A stretch of 64,000 nucleotides of DNA from Nocardia stercoris. GTDB lineage: Bacteria; Actinomycetota; Actinomycetes; Mycobacteriales; Mycobacteriaceae. The stretch covers positions 248,001 to 312,000 of the forward strand of contig NZ_RFFH01000008.1 in the NCBI RefSeq assembly GCF_003696265.1, written 5' to 3'. The notes beneath the pieces are model-generated. The model did no database searches. It was not told the origin of the DNA and saw only the letters and a program-made list of their open reading frames with translations. Made by a program: the position numbers and the translations under genes. This document shows, piece after piece, positions 17,568-29,505 of the stretch (position 1 is the first letter of the stretch; every line of letters begins with the position of its first letter).

Positions 17568-18278
17568 ATGACCGATGCTTTTCGCTTCAATGCTGCGGTC
17601 TCGGTCGAACTGGTTGTGTTGACGCTCGGTTCCCGAGTGACAATGAACGACACACTGTGCGCCTTGTTGATTCAGCGTCTACACGCGCCACATCGCGCAC
17701 GCTGGGCGCTGCCCGGGGGTTTCGTCCGCCCGGAAGAGAGCCTCTCCGCCGCCGCGGTCCGAGAATTGCGAGAAGAGACAGCAATTCGCGCCGACCGCCT
17801 GCGCCTCGAACAACTGGCCACCTACGGTGAGCCGGGCCGCGACCCGCGCGGCCGGGTGATCAGCACCGTCTATCTCACGCTGACCCCGAATCTGCCACCG
17901 CCACAACCTGGTTCCAGTGCCAAGGCGGCCGCGATCCACCCGGTCGACCGCGTCCTCGCCGACCCGGGCCGAATTGCCTTCGACCACCACCGAATTCTCG
18001 CCGACGCGGTCGATGCCGCCCGGGACATGCTGGTGCACACTCCGATCGCCACCGAGTTCTGCGCCCCGGAATTCACCGTCGCCGAATTACGCCGCGTCTA
18101 CGAGGTCTTCTGGGGCACCACACTCGATTCCCGAACCTTCCATCGCAAGGCAACCGGAATCCCCGGTTTCCTGGAGCCCACCGGCCGCGCCACCACACGT
18201 GACGGCGGCCGTTCCGCCCAGCTCTACCGATCCGGCCCGGCCCGCACGCTGCATCCGCCACTCGCCCGGCCCAGCTGA
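17568..18278 (+). CDS. Nudix hydrolase with NrtR-like C-terminal winged helix
   Basis: 236 residues from ATG 17568 (in-frame alternatives: GTG 17547, ATG 17559). The Nudix box is intact at residues 51-73: GFVRPEE, then seven residues, then RELREET, so the Mg-binding glutamates needed for pyrophosphohydrolysis are kept. The C-terminal 75 residues (AELRRVYEVFWG, SRTFHRKATGIPGFLEP) look like the winged-helix tail of NrtR-type Nudix proteins, which either hydrolyse ADP-ribose or act as NAD-related transcriptional regulators. Because the catalytic box is complete, an enzymatic role is likely; DNA binding is possible. No NAD biosynthesis gene is adjacent. Confidence 0.8.
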   Translation: MTDAFRFNAAVSVELVVLTLGSRVTMNDTLCALLIQRLHAPHRARWALPGGFVRPEESLSAAAVRELREETAIRADRLRLEQLATYGEPGRDPRGRVISTVYLTLTPNLPPPQPGSSAKAAAIHPVDRVLADPGRIAFDHHRILADAVDAARDMLVHTPIATEFCAPEFTVAELRRVYEVFWGTTLDSRTFHRKATGIPGFLEPTGRATTRDGGRSAQLYRSGPARTLHPPLARPS

Positions 18279-18344
18279 TTTCGGCTGCGGCGTTGCGGTC
18301 CGGTACCGGTTCGGCTACCGGCACATCAGATCCCGCTGCGGTGG

Positions 18345-18356
18345 TACACCTTTGCT
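18345..18356 (+). promoter_or_regulatory. TACACC box six bases before the next start
   Basis: TACACC (18345-18350) is followed by exactly six bases and ATG 18357; no ribosome-binding site. Consistent with a leaderless transcript, although the last base deviates from TANNNT. Confidence 0.3.
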
Positions 18357-18992
18357 ATGACTGGCAATGGTGCCGGAGTGCCGACGGCGGCCGGGAAATC
18401 GTCGGAATTCTGGGGATATGTGATGTGGGGGCTGGCGGCGGCGGCGATCGCCGGGCCCGAGTTGGCGGCGGTCTTCCGGGCCGGGGACTGGCCGACCATC
18501 TCTTCGACGGTCGGGCATCTGGCCGATGCGCACGCGTGGGTGCGGTTGATCGTGGTCGCGGTCATCGTCCTGCTCGGCTACTACGCGATTCCACAGCTGA
18601 ACGCGCTACCGCCGGTGACCGATCGGGCGGTGACGCCGGGCGGTCGCACCACGCGATACGGCGAGTTGGTGCGCGCCGGTGGCCTCGGCGGCTACCTCGT
18701 GCTCGCAGCTGCGGCTCTGATCGCCGCGGCCGTATTCGCCGGTGCCGCACGGCATGTGCATCCGGGAACCTATTCCGGTGCCTATGTTCTCTACGGCGCG
18801 GTCGCCCTGCTGTGGGTGGTCGTACCCAGCCTGCTCGCCTACTTCTGGTCGCGAGATGTCCCGTTCCCCACCCTGTTCCGGACCGTCGCATACCTGGAGT
18901 TGCGCATTCCGGCAGCGGCCGCGATCGTCCTGACCGGCCTGGTGATCCTGCTGCTGCATCTGGCGTTCTACCCGTGGCCCCGGATGCCCTGA
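18357..18992 (+). CDS. Four-helix integral membrane protein of unknown function
   Basis: 211 residues. Hydrophobic segments near residues 22-40 (weaker), 62-80 (VRLIVVAVIVLLGYYAI), 110-130 (GGYLVLAAAALIAAAVFAG), 142-162 (VLYGAVALLWVVVPSLLAYF) and 183-203 (AAAAIVLTGLVILLLHLAFY). Short N-terminus without a cleavable signal. No conserved motif was recognised; it resembles the many small actinobacterial membrane proteins of unknown function. It converges on corA with 13 bases between stops. Confidence 0.75.
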   Translation: MTGNGAGVPTAAGKSSEFWGYVMWGLAAAAIAGPELAAVFRAGDWPTISSTVGHLADAHAWVRLIVVAVIVLLGYYAIPQLNALPPVTDRAVTPGGRTTRYGELVRAGGLGGYLVLAAAALIAAAVFAGAARHVHPGTYSGAYVLYGAVALLWVVVPSLLAYFWSRDVPFPTLFRTVAYLELRIPAAAAIVLTGLVILLLHLAFYPWPRMP

Positions 18993-19005
18993 GCCGGAGG
19001 GTGAT

Positions 19006-20061
19006 TCACAACCAATTGTTGCGGCGGAAATTGAAGAACAACACGACGCATGCGGTCACCATGAGACCGAGAACCACGAAATAGCCGTATTTCCAATCGA
19101 GTTCGGGCATGAATTTGAAATTCATGCCGTAGATTCCGGCGATCGCGGTGGGTACCGCCGCGATCGCCGCCCACGCGGAGATCTTGCGCATATCGGTGTT
19201 CTGCTGCACACCGACTTTCGCGAGCGCGGCATTGATGAGCGCGCTGAGTGATTCGTCGTAGTCGCGGATGTGGTCGGCGACTTGGGTCTGGTGATCCGAT
19301 ACGTCGCGCAGGTAGCGGCGAATCTCCTTGGGCAGCTCGGGTTCCGGGCCGCTGGCCAGCTGCTGCAGGGGGACGGTCAGCGGCGCCACCGCCCGCCGGA
19401 ACTCCACCACCTCGCGCTTGAGCTGGTAGATCGGTTCGACGGCCAGGCCGGCGCCCGGGCTGAACACCCGCTCCTCGATATCGTCGATCTCGTCGCTGAT
19501 ATCGTCGGACACCTCGACGTACATGTCCACGATATGGTCGGCGACCGCGTGCAGCACCGCGGTCGGCCCGTGCCGCAACAGCTGCGGCTTCTGCTCGAGG
19601 TCCGCACGGACGCCGCGTAATTCGCTCGGATTCCCGAGCCGCACCGTGATCACGAACTGGGGCGCGCAGATCACCGTGATCTGTCCGGTGTTCACGATCT
19701 CGCTGACCGTGAGCCGCACGTGCTCCACGTATTCGACCGTCCGCATGATCAGCAGGACCTTGTCGTCGTAGCGTTCCACCTTGGGGCGCTGCCCCGGATC
19801 CAGCACGTCCTCGACCGCGAGCTGATGCAACCCGAAGGTCCGCGCCAGCTCGGCCATCAGCGACTCGTCCGGGTCGTGCAGGCCCAGCCACAGGAAACTA
19901 TCCGGCCGCTCGCGCACCGCCGCCAGCGCGACGGCGGGGTCGCTGCAGCCCGGCAGCCGGACACCGTCGGCGTAGACCGCGCAGTCGACGATCGGCCCGG
20001 CCGGAAGCGCCGCACCGGACTGTTTGCGACCACGGAACGAAGGCACGGGCATTCGCCGCAT
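19006..20061 (-). CDS. corA: CorA-family magnesium/divalent metal transporter
   Basis: 351 residues. The C-terminus has the family layout: a first membrane helix ending in the signature YGMNF, a short acidic loop (MPELDW), and a second helix ending in a positively charged tail (NFRRNNWL). The long N-terminal cytoplasmic part contains HQLAVEDVLDPGQRPKVERY, typical of actinobacterial CorA. CorA forms homopentameric Mg2+ (or Co2+/Ni2+) channels in the cytoplasmic membrane. ATG at 20061 gives MRRMPVPSF; an internal ATG four codons later is an alternative, and neither has a clear ribosome-binding site. It lies 33 bases downstream of the methyltransferase on the same strand. Confidence 0.93.
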   Translation of the reverse strand: MRRMPVPSFRGRKQSGAALPAGPIVDCAVYADGVRLPGCSDPAVALAAVRERPDSFLWLGLHDPDESLMAELARTFGLHQLAVEDVLDPGQRPKVERYDDKVLLIMRTVEYVEHVRLTVSEIVNTGQITVICAPQFVITVRLGNPSELRGVRADLEQKPQLLRHGPTAVLHAVADHIVDMYVEVSDDISDEIDDIEERVFSPGAGLAVEPIYQLKREVVEFRRAVAPLTVPLQQLASGPEPELPKEIRRYLRDVSDHQTQVADHIRDYDESLSALINAALAKVGVQQNTDMRKISAWAAIAAVPTAIAGIYGMNFKFMPELDWKYGYFVVLGLMVTACVVLFFNFRRNNWL

Positions 20062-20094
20062 GCTAGTGCATAGGGAAGTTATCGGACAGCCGTC

Positions 20095-20940
20095 TTATGC
20101 GGCCGAGCCGCGGTGAACCGCACGAACCACATGCGACATGTCCCAAGCGGTGTCGTCGGCCGTCCACGCGCCGTAGTCACGCAGCAGGGTGTCCGTGGAC
20201 CGATCGTCGATGTCGGCGAACCCGTAGGACCGCAACAGTTCGGCGACCTCGTCCGGGGTGACCCGGGTGTGGATCGGTTCACCGGCGGCGGCGAGATCAC
20301 TGTCCTGTGCGTGGAAGAACTCGGGGTCGGTGGGTTTCACCGGCTGCAGGTAGTCGGTCACCAGATGCACCGGCCCACCTTGACCGGCCACGTATTCCAG
20401 CGTCTGCGCGATCGCGGGCCGCTCGAGGTACATCAGCACTCCCTGCCAGACGAACACCGCCGGCTCGTCCCGCCGCCACCCGGCCGCCGCCAGCCCGTCG
20501 GCGAGGCTCTGGGTTTCGAAGTCCACCGGCGCGAAGGCCACCGTCTCCGGCACGGCGATCCCGGCTTGCCGCAGCAGATGCACCTTCATCACCTGCGTGT
20601 TCGGATGGTCGACCTCCACCACCCGCACCCCGGCGTGTGGATTCCGGTACGCGAACGTCTCCAGCCCCGCCCCGAGCAACACCACCTGCCGCGCCCCCGC
20701 CGCAACCCCCGCCGCGATGGTCTCCTCCGCGAACCGCGCCCGCGCCGCCAGGAACAGTCGCCACGTCCGCCGCCCCAGGTTGTCGGTCCCCGCGGTCTTC
20801 TCCCGCAACTCCACCGGATCCATCCCCAGGATCGGCACCGCGAGCGGATCGGCGAACACCGGCGGGTCCGGCGCAACCTGATGACACGCCCGCGTCACCG
20901 CAGTGGTTACACAGGTAATGCTGGGCTTGGATTCGAGCAC
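20095..20940 (-). CDS. Class I SAM-dependent methyltransferase, TIGR00027/LCMT-like family
   Basis: 281 residues from GTG. Features of the leucine carboxyl methyltransferase-like family frequent in Mycobacterium and Nocardia: an N-terminal DP-x-A segment (FADPLAVPIL), the SAM-binding VVLLGAGLETFAYR, the acidic strand end VRVVEVDHPNTQ, and the later FVWQGVLMYLE block. It probably methylates a carboxyl group of a small molecule or lipid; the substrate is unknown. The start follows TAGCGT-GACGGG-GTG with no ribosome-binding site, suggesting leaderless translation. It is 52 bases downstream of vapC on the same strand. Confidence 0.85.
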   Translation of the reverse strand: MLESKPSITCVTTAVTRACHQVAPDPPVFADPLAVPILGMDPVELREKTAGTDNLGRRTWRLFLAARARFAEETIAAGVAAGARQVVLLGAGLETFAYRNPHAGVRVVEVDHPNTQVMKVHLLRQAGIAVPETVAFAPVDFETQSLADGLAAAGWRRDEPAVFVWQGVLMYLERPAIAQTLEYVAGQGGPVHLVTDYLQPVKPTDPEFFHAQDSDLAAAGEPIHTRVTPDEVAELLRSYGFADIDDRSTDTLLRDYGAWTADDTAWDMSHVVRAVHRGSAA

Positions 20941-20952
20941 CCCGTCACGCTA
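20941..20952 (-). promoter_or_regulatory. -10 element TAGCGT for the methyltransferase
   Basis: On the minus strand TAGCGT (20952-20947) is separated from the GTG start (20940) by six bases, the spacing expected if transcription starts at the G of GTG. Confidence 0.4.
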
Positions 20953-20992
20953 CGTGGTCCCGCGAATTCCCACCGGAAGTGGTTCGAATTCG

Positions 20993-21418
20993 TCACGGCA
21001 GAAGTTCGAACGCCTCGACATGCCGCGGCCGCACCGCGGAGAAGTGCCGTCGGTCGACCGTCGCGATCTGGGTGATCTTCAGTCGTTCGGCGGCTGCGAT
21101 CACCGATGCGTCCGCGGTGCCCAAGGGCCGATCGCGGTATCGGGCAACCAGTTCGGCGATCCGCAGCCAGTCGGCGGGATGGACGGGCTCGACTTCGAAA
21201 AGGCCTTCGGCGAAGTCGCCGAGGAAACGCACTTCGGCGTCGGCGCCGAGCCGGGTGCCGATCAGATAGGCGGCTTCGGTGATGACCAGGGCTGGCACGA
21301 CCAGTGGGCCCCGGTGTGTTTGCAGCAGCTTCAGGCTTGCTCGGTGGTGGGCGTCGTCGGCGTCGACATAGGCGTAGAGCGGACCCGCATCGACGATCAG
21401 CCGGGCTATCGGTCCCAC
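20993..21418 (-). CDS. vapC: VapC-type PIN-domain ribonuclease toxin
   Basis: 141 residues from GTG 21418. The PIN fold signature acids are all visible: IVDAGPLYAY near the N-terminus, the central TEAAYL glutamate, the TADASVIAAA aspartate and the late TVDRRHF aspartate. VapC toxins cleave tRNA or rRNA when released from VapB. The start lies inside the last codons of vapB (13-base overlap), typical of translationally coupled toxin-antitoxin pairs. All metal ligands are retained, so the toxin is probably active. Confidence 0.88.
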   Translation of the reverse strand: MGPIARLIVDAGPLYAYVDADDAHHRASLKLLQTHRGPLVVPALVITEAAYLIGTRLGADAEVRFLGDFAEGLFEVEPVHPADWLRIAELVARYRDRPLGTADASVIAAAERLKITQIATVDRRHFSAVRPRHVEAFELLP

Positions 21419-21630
21419 TCCCCGCGCAGGATCTCTTCGATCCGCTCGGAGATATCCGATCGTCCACTGCGGCCGGCTCCGGCCGCGCCGAAATGTCGAG
21501 CTCCGTCGTTCGGCAGGTGCGCGGCTATCGCTTCGCGGGTCCATTCGGACACGGTCATCTCCCGTCTGGCCGCTTCGTGGCGGACTCTGCTGTCGAGGTC
21601 GTCGGGAAGCTTGATGGTTGTTCGTTTCAT
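21406..21630 (-). CDS. vapB: VapB-type ribbon-helix-helix antitoxin
   Basis: 74 residues. N-terminal MKRTTIKLPDDLDSRVRHEA is a ribbon-helix-helix DNA-binding segment, followed by the helix TVSEWTREAIAAHL; the acidic tail (SERIEEILRGEWDR) would wrap the toxin. It precedes and overlaps vapC. VapB normally neutralises VapC and represses the operon. There is no ribosome-binding site: a 16-bp inverted repeat abuts the ATG instead. Confidence 0.88.
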   Translation of the reverse strand: MKRTTIKLPDDLDSRVRHEAARREMTVSEWTREAIAAHLPNDGARHFGAAGAGRSGRSDISERIEEILRGEWDR

Positions 21631-21646
21631 GGTATGCCAGCATACC
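21631..21646 (-). promoter_or_regulatory. Inverted repeat directly at the vapB start: probable autoregulatory operator
   Basis: GGTATG-CCAG-CATACC (plus strand) touches the vapB ATG. On the minus strand it contains TATGCT, a TANNNT -10 candidate eight bases before ATG, so an RHH dimer bound here would cover the -10 and transcription start. Confidence 0.5.
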
Positions 21647-21873
21647 GTCGGGCCTCAGCGCAAGTCGGACGTGCGGCTGGCTGCCGCGTGATTGCCGGAC
21701 GATTGCGCGCGTGGTCGGATTCGGTACCGGAACGGGTCGGACCGGCCGAGCGGGCGGCAGATGCGCCGCGTATCGAACCTGTATCGGTTTGCCCGGAATC
21801 ACTGGCCGCGACGCCCGGCACACCCGTAACCTCCCCACGACAGGACCGTTCGGAAACAGTAGAAGGCAGGGCG

Positions 21874-22332
21874 TTGCACACCGTCGAACTGGATCGGACG
21901 ATTCACGCCCCCATCGAAGCCGTTTTCGAATGGTTCAACGACGGAACCAACTATGAACGGCTGGCGCTCGTGCGTCGGGTGACCCTGATCCGCCCGGGCG
22001 CGACCGAGGAGCACGGCGTCGGTGCGGTGCGGCTGGCAATTCTGCCGTTCTTCCGGTTCAACAACGAGATCGTCGCCTACGACCCGCCGCACAGTTTCGG
22101 CTACCAGATCCGGCATTCGATACCGCCGCTGGACCACGACGGCGTCGTCACGTTCGAATCGATTCGCGGCAATGCCACCCATGTGCACTGGCACGTGGAT
22201 CTGCAGATGAAGACCCGCCATTTCGCCGGCATCCTGACCGAACTGTCCGCGCCCTATGTTTACGGCGGTCTCGCCGCGGCGGTACGCGCCGCCGAACGGG
22301 AGTTGCGCGGGACCACGACCCGCTCGAGTTGA
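21874..22332 (+). CDS. SRPBCC-family (START/polyketide cyclase-like) protein
   Basis: 152 residues from TTG 21874, chosen because AGAAGG (21861-21866) lies seven bases upstream and the protein then starts just before the usual first strand (VELDRTIHAPIEAVFEWFND). The fold markers are the N-terminal I-x-AP-x-E-x-VFEWF, the central RLAILPFFRFNNEIVAYDPP and the final long helix (GGLAAAVRAAERELRG). These proteins bind hydrophobic ligands; some act as cyclases or lipid carriers. No specific ligand can be inferred. It converges with the TetR gene, stops 18 bases apart. Confidence 0.75.
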   Translation: MHTVELDRTIHAPIEAVFEWFNDGTNYERLALVRRVTLIRPGATEEHGVGAVRLAILPFFRFNNEIVAYDPPHSFGYQIRHSIPPLDHDGVVTFESIRGNATHVHWHVDLQMKTRHFAGILTELSAPYVYGGLAAAVRAAERELRGTTTRSS

Positions 22333-22350
22333 GGGGTGGGCACGGCCTGA

Positions 22351-22935
22351 TCAGCGCAGCGCGGCCAGGGCCATCTCGCGCAGGATCGGCCGGGCGCGCC
22401 CCGACTGCGCGGTGGGCGCGCTGTGCGGCGTGGAGTTGATCAGACCGAACGCGGCATGGGCCTGTACCCGGGCCGCGGCTTCGGGCAGCTCGGGATGCAG
22501 GTCGCGCAGGACCGTCACCCACACCTCGACGTACTGCCGCTGGGTGCGGCGGACCCGGTGCCGTTCGGTGGCGGGCAGGCTCTCCAGGTCGCGATCCTGG
22601 ATGCGGATCAGTTCGGGCTTGCTGAATGCGAAGTCGAGGTGGAAGTCGACGAGGGCCTCGAGCGCCGCGGCGGGGGATGCGGCGGCGGCCGCGACCGCTT
22701 GCCCGCCGGACAGCAGCTCGTTGGAGATACCGGCCAGCAACTCGACCAGTACCGCCTCCTTGTTGGGGAAGTGGCGGTAGACGGCGGGACCGCTGATGCC
22801 GGCGGCGGCACCCAGGTCGTCGAGCCGGACGCCGGGGTAGCCGCGCTCGGCGAACAGCCGGGCACCGGCGCGCAGGAGTTCTTCTCGGCGTTGCGCTTTC
22901 AACAGTTCACGGCGGGTGGGTTCCGCGCTGTTCAC
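22351..22935 (-). CDS. TetR-family regulator of the adjacent leucine/isovalerate catabolic operon
   Basis: 194 residues from GTG 22935, selected because a strong GGAGGAG (22947-22941, minus strand) sits five bases upstream; an upstream in-frame TTG at 22962 is less likely. The N-terminal helix-turn-helix is typical TetR (FAERGYPGVRLDDLGAAAGISGPAVYRHF-like, residues about 30-58), followed by a helical ligand domain. It diverges from accD1 with 95 bases between starts. In M. tuberculosis Rv2506, a TetR-family gene, has the same position beside the accA1/accD1/fadE19/citE genes. A CoA thioester such as isovaleryl-CoA or methylcrotonyl-CoA is the likely ligand (inference). Confidence 0.9.
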   Translation of the reverse strand: MNSAEPTRRELLKAQRREELLRAGARLFAERGYPGVRLDDLGAAAGISGPAVYRHFPNKEAVLVELLAGISNELLSGGQAVAAAAASPAAALEALVDFHLDFAFSKPELIRIQDRDLESLPATERHRVRRTQRQYVEVWVTVLRDLHPELPEAAARVQAHAAFGLINSTPHSAPTAQSGRARPILREMALAALR

Positions 22936-22962
22936 GGTCCCTCCTCCGTGGTCACTGGACAA

Positions 22963-22996
22963 CTCAGTTAATCGAGATTATCTTGAATCTCAGTTA
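22963..22996. promoter_or_regulatory. Operator candidate between tetR and accD1
   Basis: AT-rich island in the 95-bp divergent gap. It holds a perfect inverted repeat GAGATT (22974-22979) / AATCTC (22986-22991) with a six-base spacer, framed by a direct repeat CTCAGTTA at 22963-22970 and 22989-22996. TTGACA follows at 22997-23002. Size and symmetry fit a TetR-family operator. Confidence 0.5.
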
Positions 22997-23030
22997 TTGA
23001 CAACTAACCGAACTTGGCAGGACGGTCGCG

Positions 23031-26850
<3,820 letters not shown>

Positions 26851-26854
<4 letters not shown>

Positions 26855-28011
26855 CCGACTATCTGTCCACCGGGACTCTCCCGGAGGAGTATCAGCAGCT
26901 CGCGCTGACGGTCCGGGACTTCACCCAGCAGGTGGTCGCGCCGGTCTCCGCGAAACACGATGCCGAGCGCAGCTTTCCGTACGAAGTCGTCAAGGGCATG
27001 GGTGACATGGGCCTGTTCGGCCTGCCGTTCTCGGAGGAGTTCGGCGGCATGGGCGGCAACTACTTCACCCTGTGCCTGGCGCTCGAGGAACTGGCCAAGG
27101 TGGATCAGTCCGTGGCCATGACCCTGGAAGCCGGTGTCTCGCTGGGCGCCATGCCGATCTACCGCTTCGGCACCCAGGAGCAGAAGGAGCGCTACCTGCC
27201 CGAACTCGTCGCAGGCCAGGCGCTCGCGGGCTTCGGCCTCACCGAACCGGGCTGCGGCTCCGACGCCGGCGGCACCCGCACCACCGCGGTCCGCGACGGC
27301 GACGAGTGGGTGATCAACGGCAGCAAGCAGTTCATCACCAACTCCGGCACCGACATCACCAAGCTGGTGACCGTCACCGCCGTCACCGGGCAGCGCGACG
27401 GCAAGAAGGAGATCTCCACGATCATCGTGCCCTCGGGCACAACTGGTTTCGTGGTCGAACCGCCGTATCACAAGCTGGGCTGGCACGCTTCGGACACGCA
27501 TCCGCTGGCCTTCACCGATTGCCGTGTGCCGCAGGAGAATCTGCTCGGCGACGAGGGCCGCGGCTACGCGAACTTCCTGCGTATCCTCGACGAGGGCCGC
27601 ATCGCCATCGCGGCCGTCTCGGTGGGTGTCGCGCAGGGCTGTGTGGACGAATGCGTGCGTTATGCGGGGGAGCGGGAGGCGTTCGGCAAGACCATCGGCA
27701 GCTACCAGGCGATCGCCTTCAAGATCGCGCGCATGGAGGCGCGGGCGCACGCCGCCCGGGCCGCCTACTACGACGCCGCCGCACTCATGCTGTCCGGCAA
27801 GCCGTTCAAGAAGGCCGCCGCGGTGGCCAAGCTGGTGGCCGGTGAGGCCGCGATGGACAACTCCCGCGACGCCACCCAGGTGTTCGGCGGCATGGGCTTC
27901 ATGAACGAGACCGTCGTCGCCCGGCACTACCGCGACAGCAAGATCCTGGAGATCGGTGAGGGCACCACCGAGGTGCAGCTCATGCTGATCGGCCGGGAGC
28001 TGGGATTGTGA
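26851..28011 (+). CDS. fadE19: Acyl-CoA dehydrogenase, isovaleryl-CoA dehydrogenase type
   Basis: 386 residues, normal length. Starts at an ATG overlapping the accA1 stop (ATGA). Visible motifs: FGLTEPGCGSDAGG and QFITNSG of the middle beta domain, GYANFLRILDEGRI, and the C-terminal QVFGGMGFMNE with DSKILEIGEGTTEVQLMLIGR, where the glutamate near IGEGT is the usual base position of many members. Oxidises isovaleryl-CoA (or a similar short branched acyl-CoA) to the 2-enoyl-CoA with FAD. Substrate is assigned from the neighbouring carboxylase and lyase, as in M. tuberculosis fadE19. Confidence 0.9.
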
Positions 28012-28490
28012 CCGAGCCCGTCCGCCGGATCGTGCAGCGCGGCTTGTGGTTCGAGGAGTTCGAGGTCGGTGTGCTCTACGAGCACCGGCCCGGGCGCACC
28101 GTGACCGAGGCCGACAACGTGCTGTTCACGACGCTGACCATGAACACCCAGGCCCTGCACTTGGACGCGGCCGTCTCCGACGCGCTGCCCCCGTTCAACG
28201 CCCGCCTGGTGAACTCGATGTTCACGCTGTCGACCCTGGTCGGCCTGTCGGTCGCCCAGCTGACCCAGGGCACCATCGTGGCCAACCTCGGCTTCTCCGA
28301 GATCGCCTTCCCGAAGCCGATGTTCCACGGTGACACGCTCTATGCGGAAACCCTGGTCACGGCGAAGCGGGAATCGAACAGCCGCCCCGGCGAAGGCATC
28401 GTCACCTTCGCCCACACCGGCCGCAACCAGCACGGGGACGTGGTGGCGACCGCGGTCCGGAAGACGCTTGTGCGGAAGGAGCCGGTGTGA
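28008..28490 (+). CDS. MaoC-like (hot-dog) enoyl-CoA hydratase
   Basis: 160 residues from GTG 28008, overlapping the fadE19 stop. Hot-dog hydratase with the family pattern GRTVTEADNVLFTTLTMN, then H-x-D (ALHLD), then a C-terminal FPKPMFHGDTLYAET. In the mesaconyl-CoA hydratase-like branch the classical D-x-N-P-x-H is degenerate, as here (MNTQALH). Its place between dehydrogenase and CitE-type lyase, as for Rv2499c in M. tuberculosis, suggests hydration of 3-methylglutaconyl-CoA to (R)-3-hydroxy-3-methylglutaryl-CoA. Confidence 0.85.
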   Translation: MTEPVRRIVQRGLWFEEFEVGVLYEHRPGRTVTEADNVLFTTLTMNTQALHLDAAVSDALPPFNARLVNSMFTLSTLVGLSVAQLTQGTIVANLGFSEIAFPKPMFHGDTLYAETLVTAKRESNSRPGEGIVTFAHTGRNQHGDVVATAVRKTLVRKEPV

Positions 28491-28569
28491 TCCGGCCTGA
28501 GCGCACAATCATCGCGGTCTACAGGCAACAATTGCCGGCTCGAGCCGAACATTGTGCGCTCGGGCCGGA
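28491..28569 (+). repeat. 19-bp inverted repeat with two inner hairpins between maoC and citE
   Basis: Left arm 28491-28509 pairs with right arm 28551-28569 over 19 bp with a single G-U. The 41-base loop contains GGCAA-CAA-TTGCC (28524-28536) and the perfect palindrome GGCTCGAGCC (28537-28546). As RNA this would be a multi-branched structure beginning at the base after the maoC stop and ending 11 bases before the citE ribosome-binding site. May be a terminator/attenuator, processing site or mobile palindrome. Confidence 0.75.
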
Positions 28570-28593
28570 GTCAGCGTTGCGGAGGCGATCGGC

Positions 28594-29409
28594 ATGACCT
28601 GGCAGCTACCCGGATCGGCCTGGCTCTTCTGCCCGGCCGACCGTCCCGAGCGATACGCCAAGGCCGCCGCGGCCGCGGATGTGGTGATCCTCGATCTCGA
28701 GGACGGCGTCGCGGCCGCCGACCGCCCGGTCGCGCGCGAAGCTCTGGTGGCGACGCCGCTGGACCCCGAGCGCACCGTGGTGCGGGTCAACGCGGCCGGT
28801 ACCGAGGATCAGGCGCTCGATCTGGCGGCCCTGGCCCGGACCGGCTACCGGCGGCTCATGCTGCCCAAGAGCGAATCCGCCGAACAGGTTGCGGCACTGC
28901 GCGATTACGAGGTCGTCGTCCTGGTCGAGTCGCCGCTGGGCGCGGTCCGGGTCGCCGATATCGTGCAGGCCCCCAACGCGATCGGTGTCATGTGGGGTGC
29001 GGAGGACCTGGTGGCCGCGCTCGGCGGCAACTCCAGCCGCAACGCCGACGGCTCCTACCGGGACTTCGCCCGCCACGTCCGGACGGCATCGCTGTTGGCC
29101 GCCAAGGCATTCGGCCGCTTCGCGCTGGACTCGGTGTACCTGGACATCCGCGACCTGGACGGACTTCGAGCGGAATCCGACGACGCGGTCGCGGTCGGTT
29201 TCGACGCGAAGGTCGCCATTCACCCGTCGCAGGTCGAGGTGATCCGCGCCGCCTACGCGCCCACCCCCGCGGAGGTGGACTGGGCACGCCGGCTACTAGC
29301 CGAGGTCGAGGGCAATTTCGGTGTCTTCACTTTCGAGGGCCGCATGGTCGACGGCCCGATCATCAAGCAGGCCGAGCGGATCCTGCGGCGGGCCGGAGAC
29401 GTGCGCTGA
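28594..29409 (+). CDS. citE: CitE-like lyase, probable (R)-3-hydroxy-3-methylglutaryl-CoA lyase
   Basis: 271 residues from ATG 28594, with GGAGG (28581-28585) eight bases upstream. HpcH/HpaI/CitE TIM-barrel markers: SWLFCPADRPERY-like start (LFCPADRPERYAKA), VILDLEDGV with Mg-binding acids, VRVNAAGTE, LPKSESAEQV, VLVESPLGAV, and the late GFDAKVAIHPSQVEVI. The M. tuberculosis counterpart Rv2498c was shown to cleave (R)-HMG-CoA and citramalyl-CoA in leucine and itaconate breakdown. Products here would be acetyl-CoA and acetoacetate. Separated from maoC by the large inverted repeat. Confidence 0.88.
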   Translation: MTWQLPGSAWLFCPADRPERYAKAAAAADVVILDLEDGVAAADRPVAREALVATPLDPERTVVRVNAAGTEDQALDLAALARTGYRRLMLPKSESAEQVAALRDYEVVVLVESPLGAVRVADIVQAPNAIGVMWGAEDLVAALGGNSSRNADGSYRDFARHVRTASLLAAKAFGRFALDSVYLDIRDLDGLRAESDDAVAVGFDAKVAIHPSQVEVIRAAYAPTPAEVDWARRLLAEVEGNFGVFTFEGRMVDGPIIKQAERILRRAGDVR

Positions 29410-29505
29410 CAGCTGTTCGGTAGGAGTCCGGTCGGGGCGCGGGATGTGCCAGAGTGGCTGGCGGATGTGGGTTCGCCGGCAGATGTTTCACAGGAGGAGT
29501 GCGGG

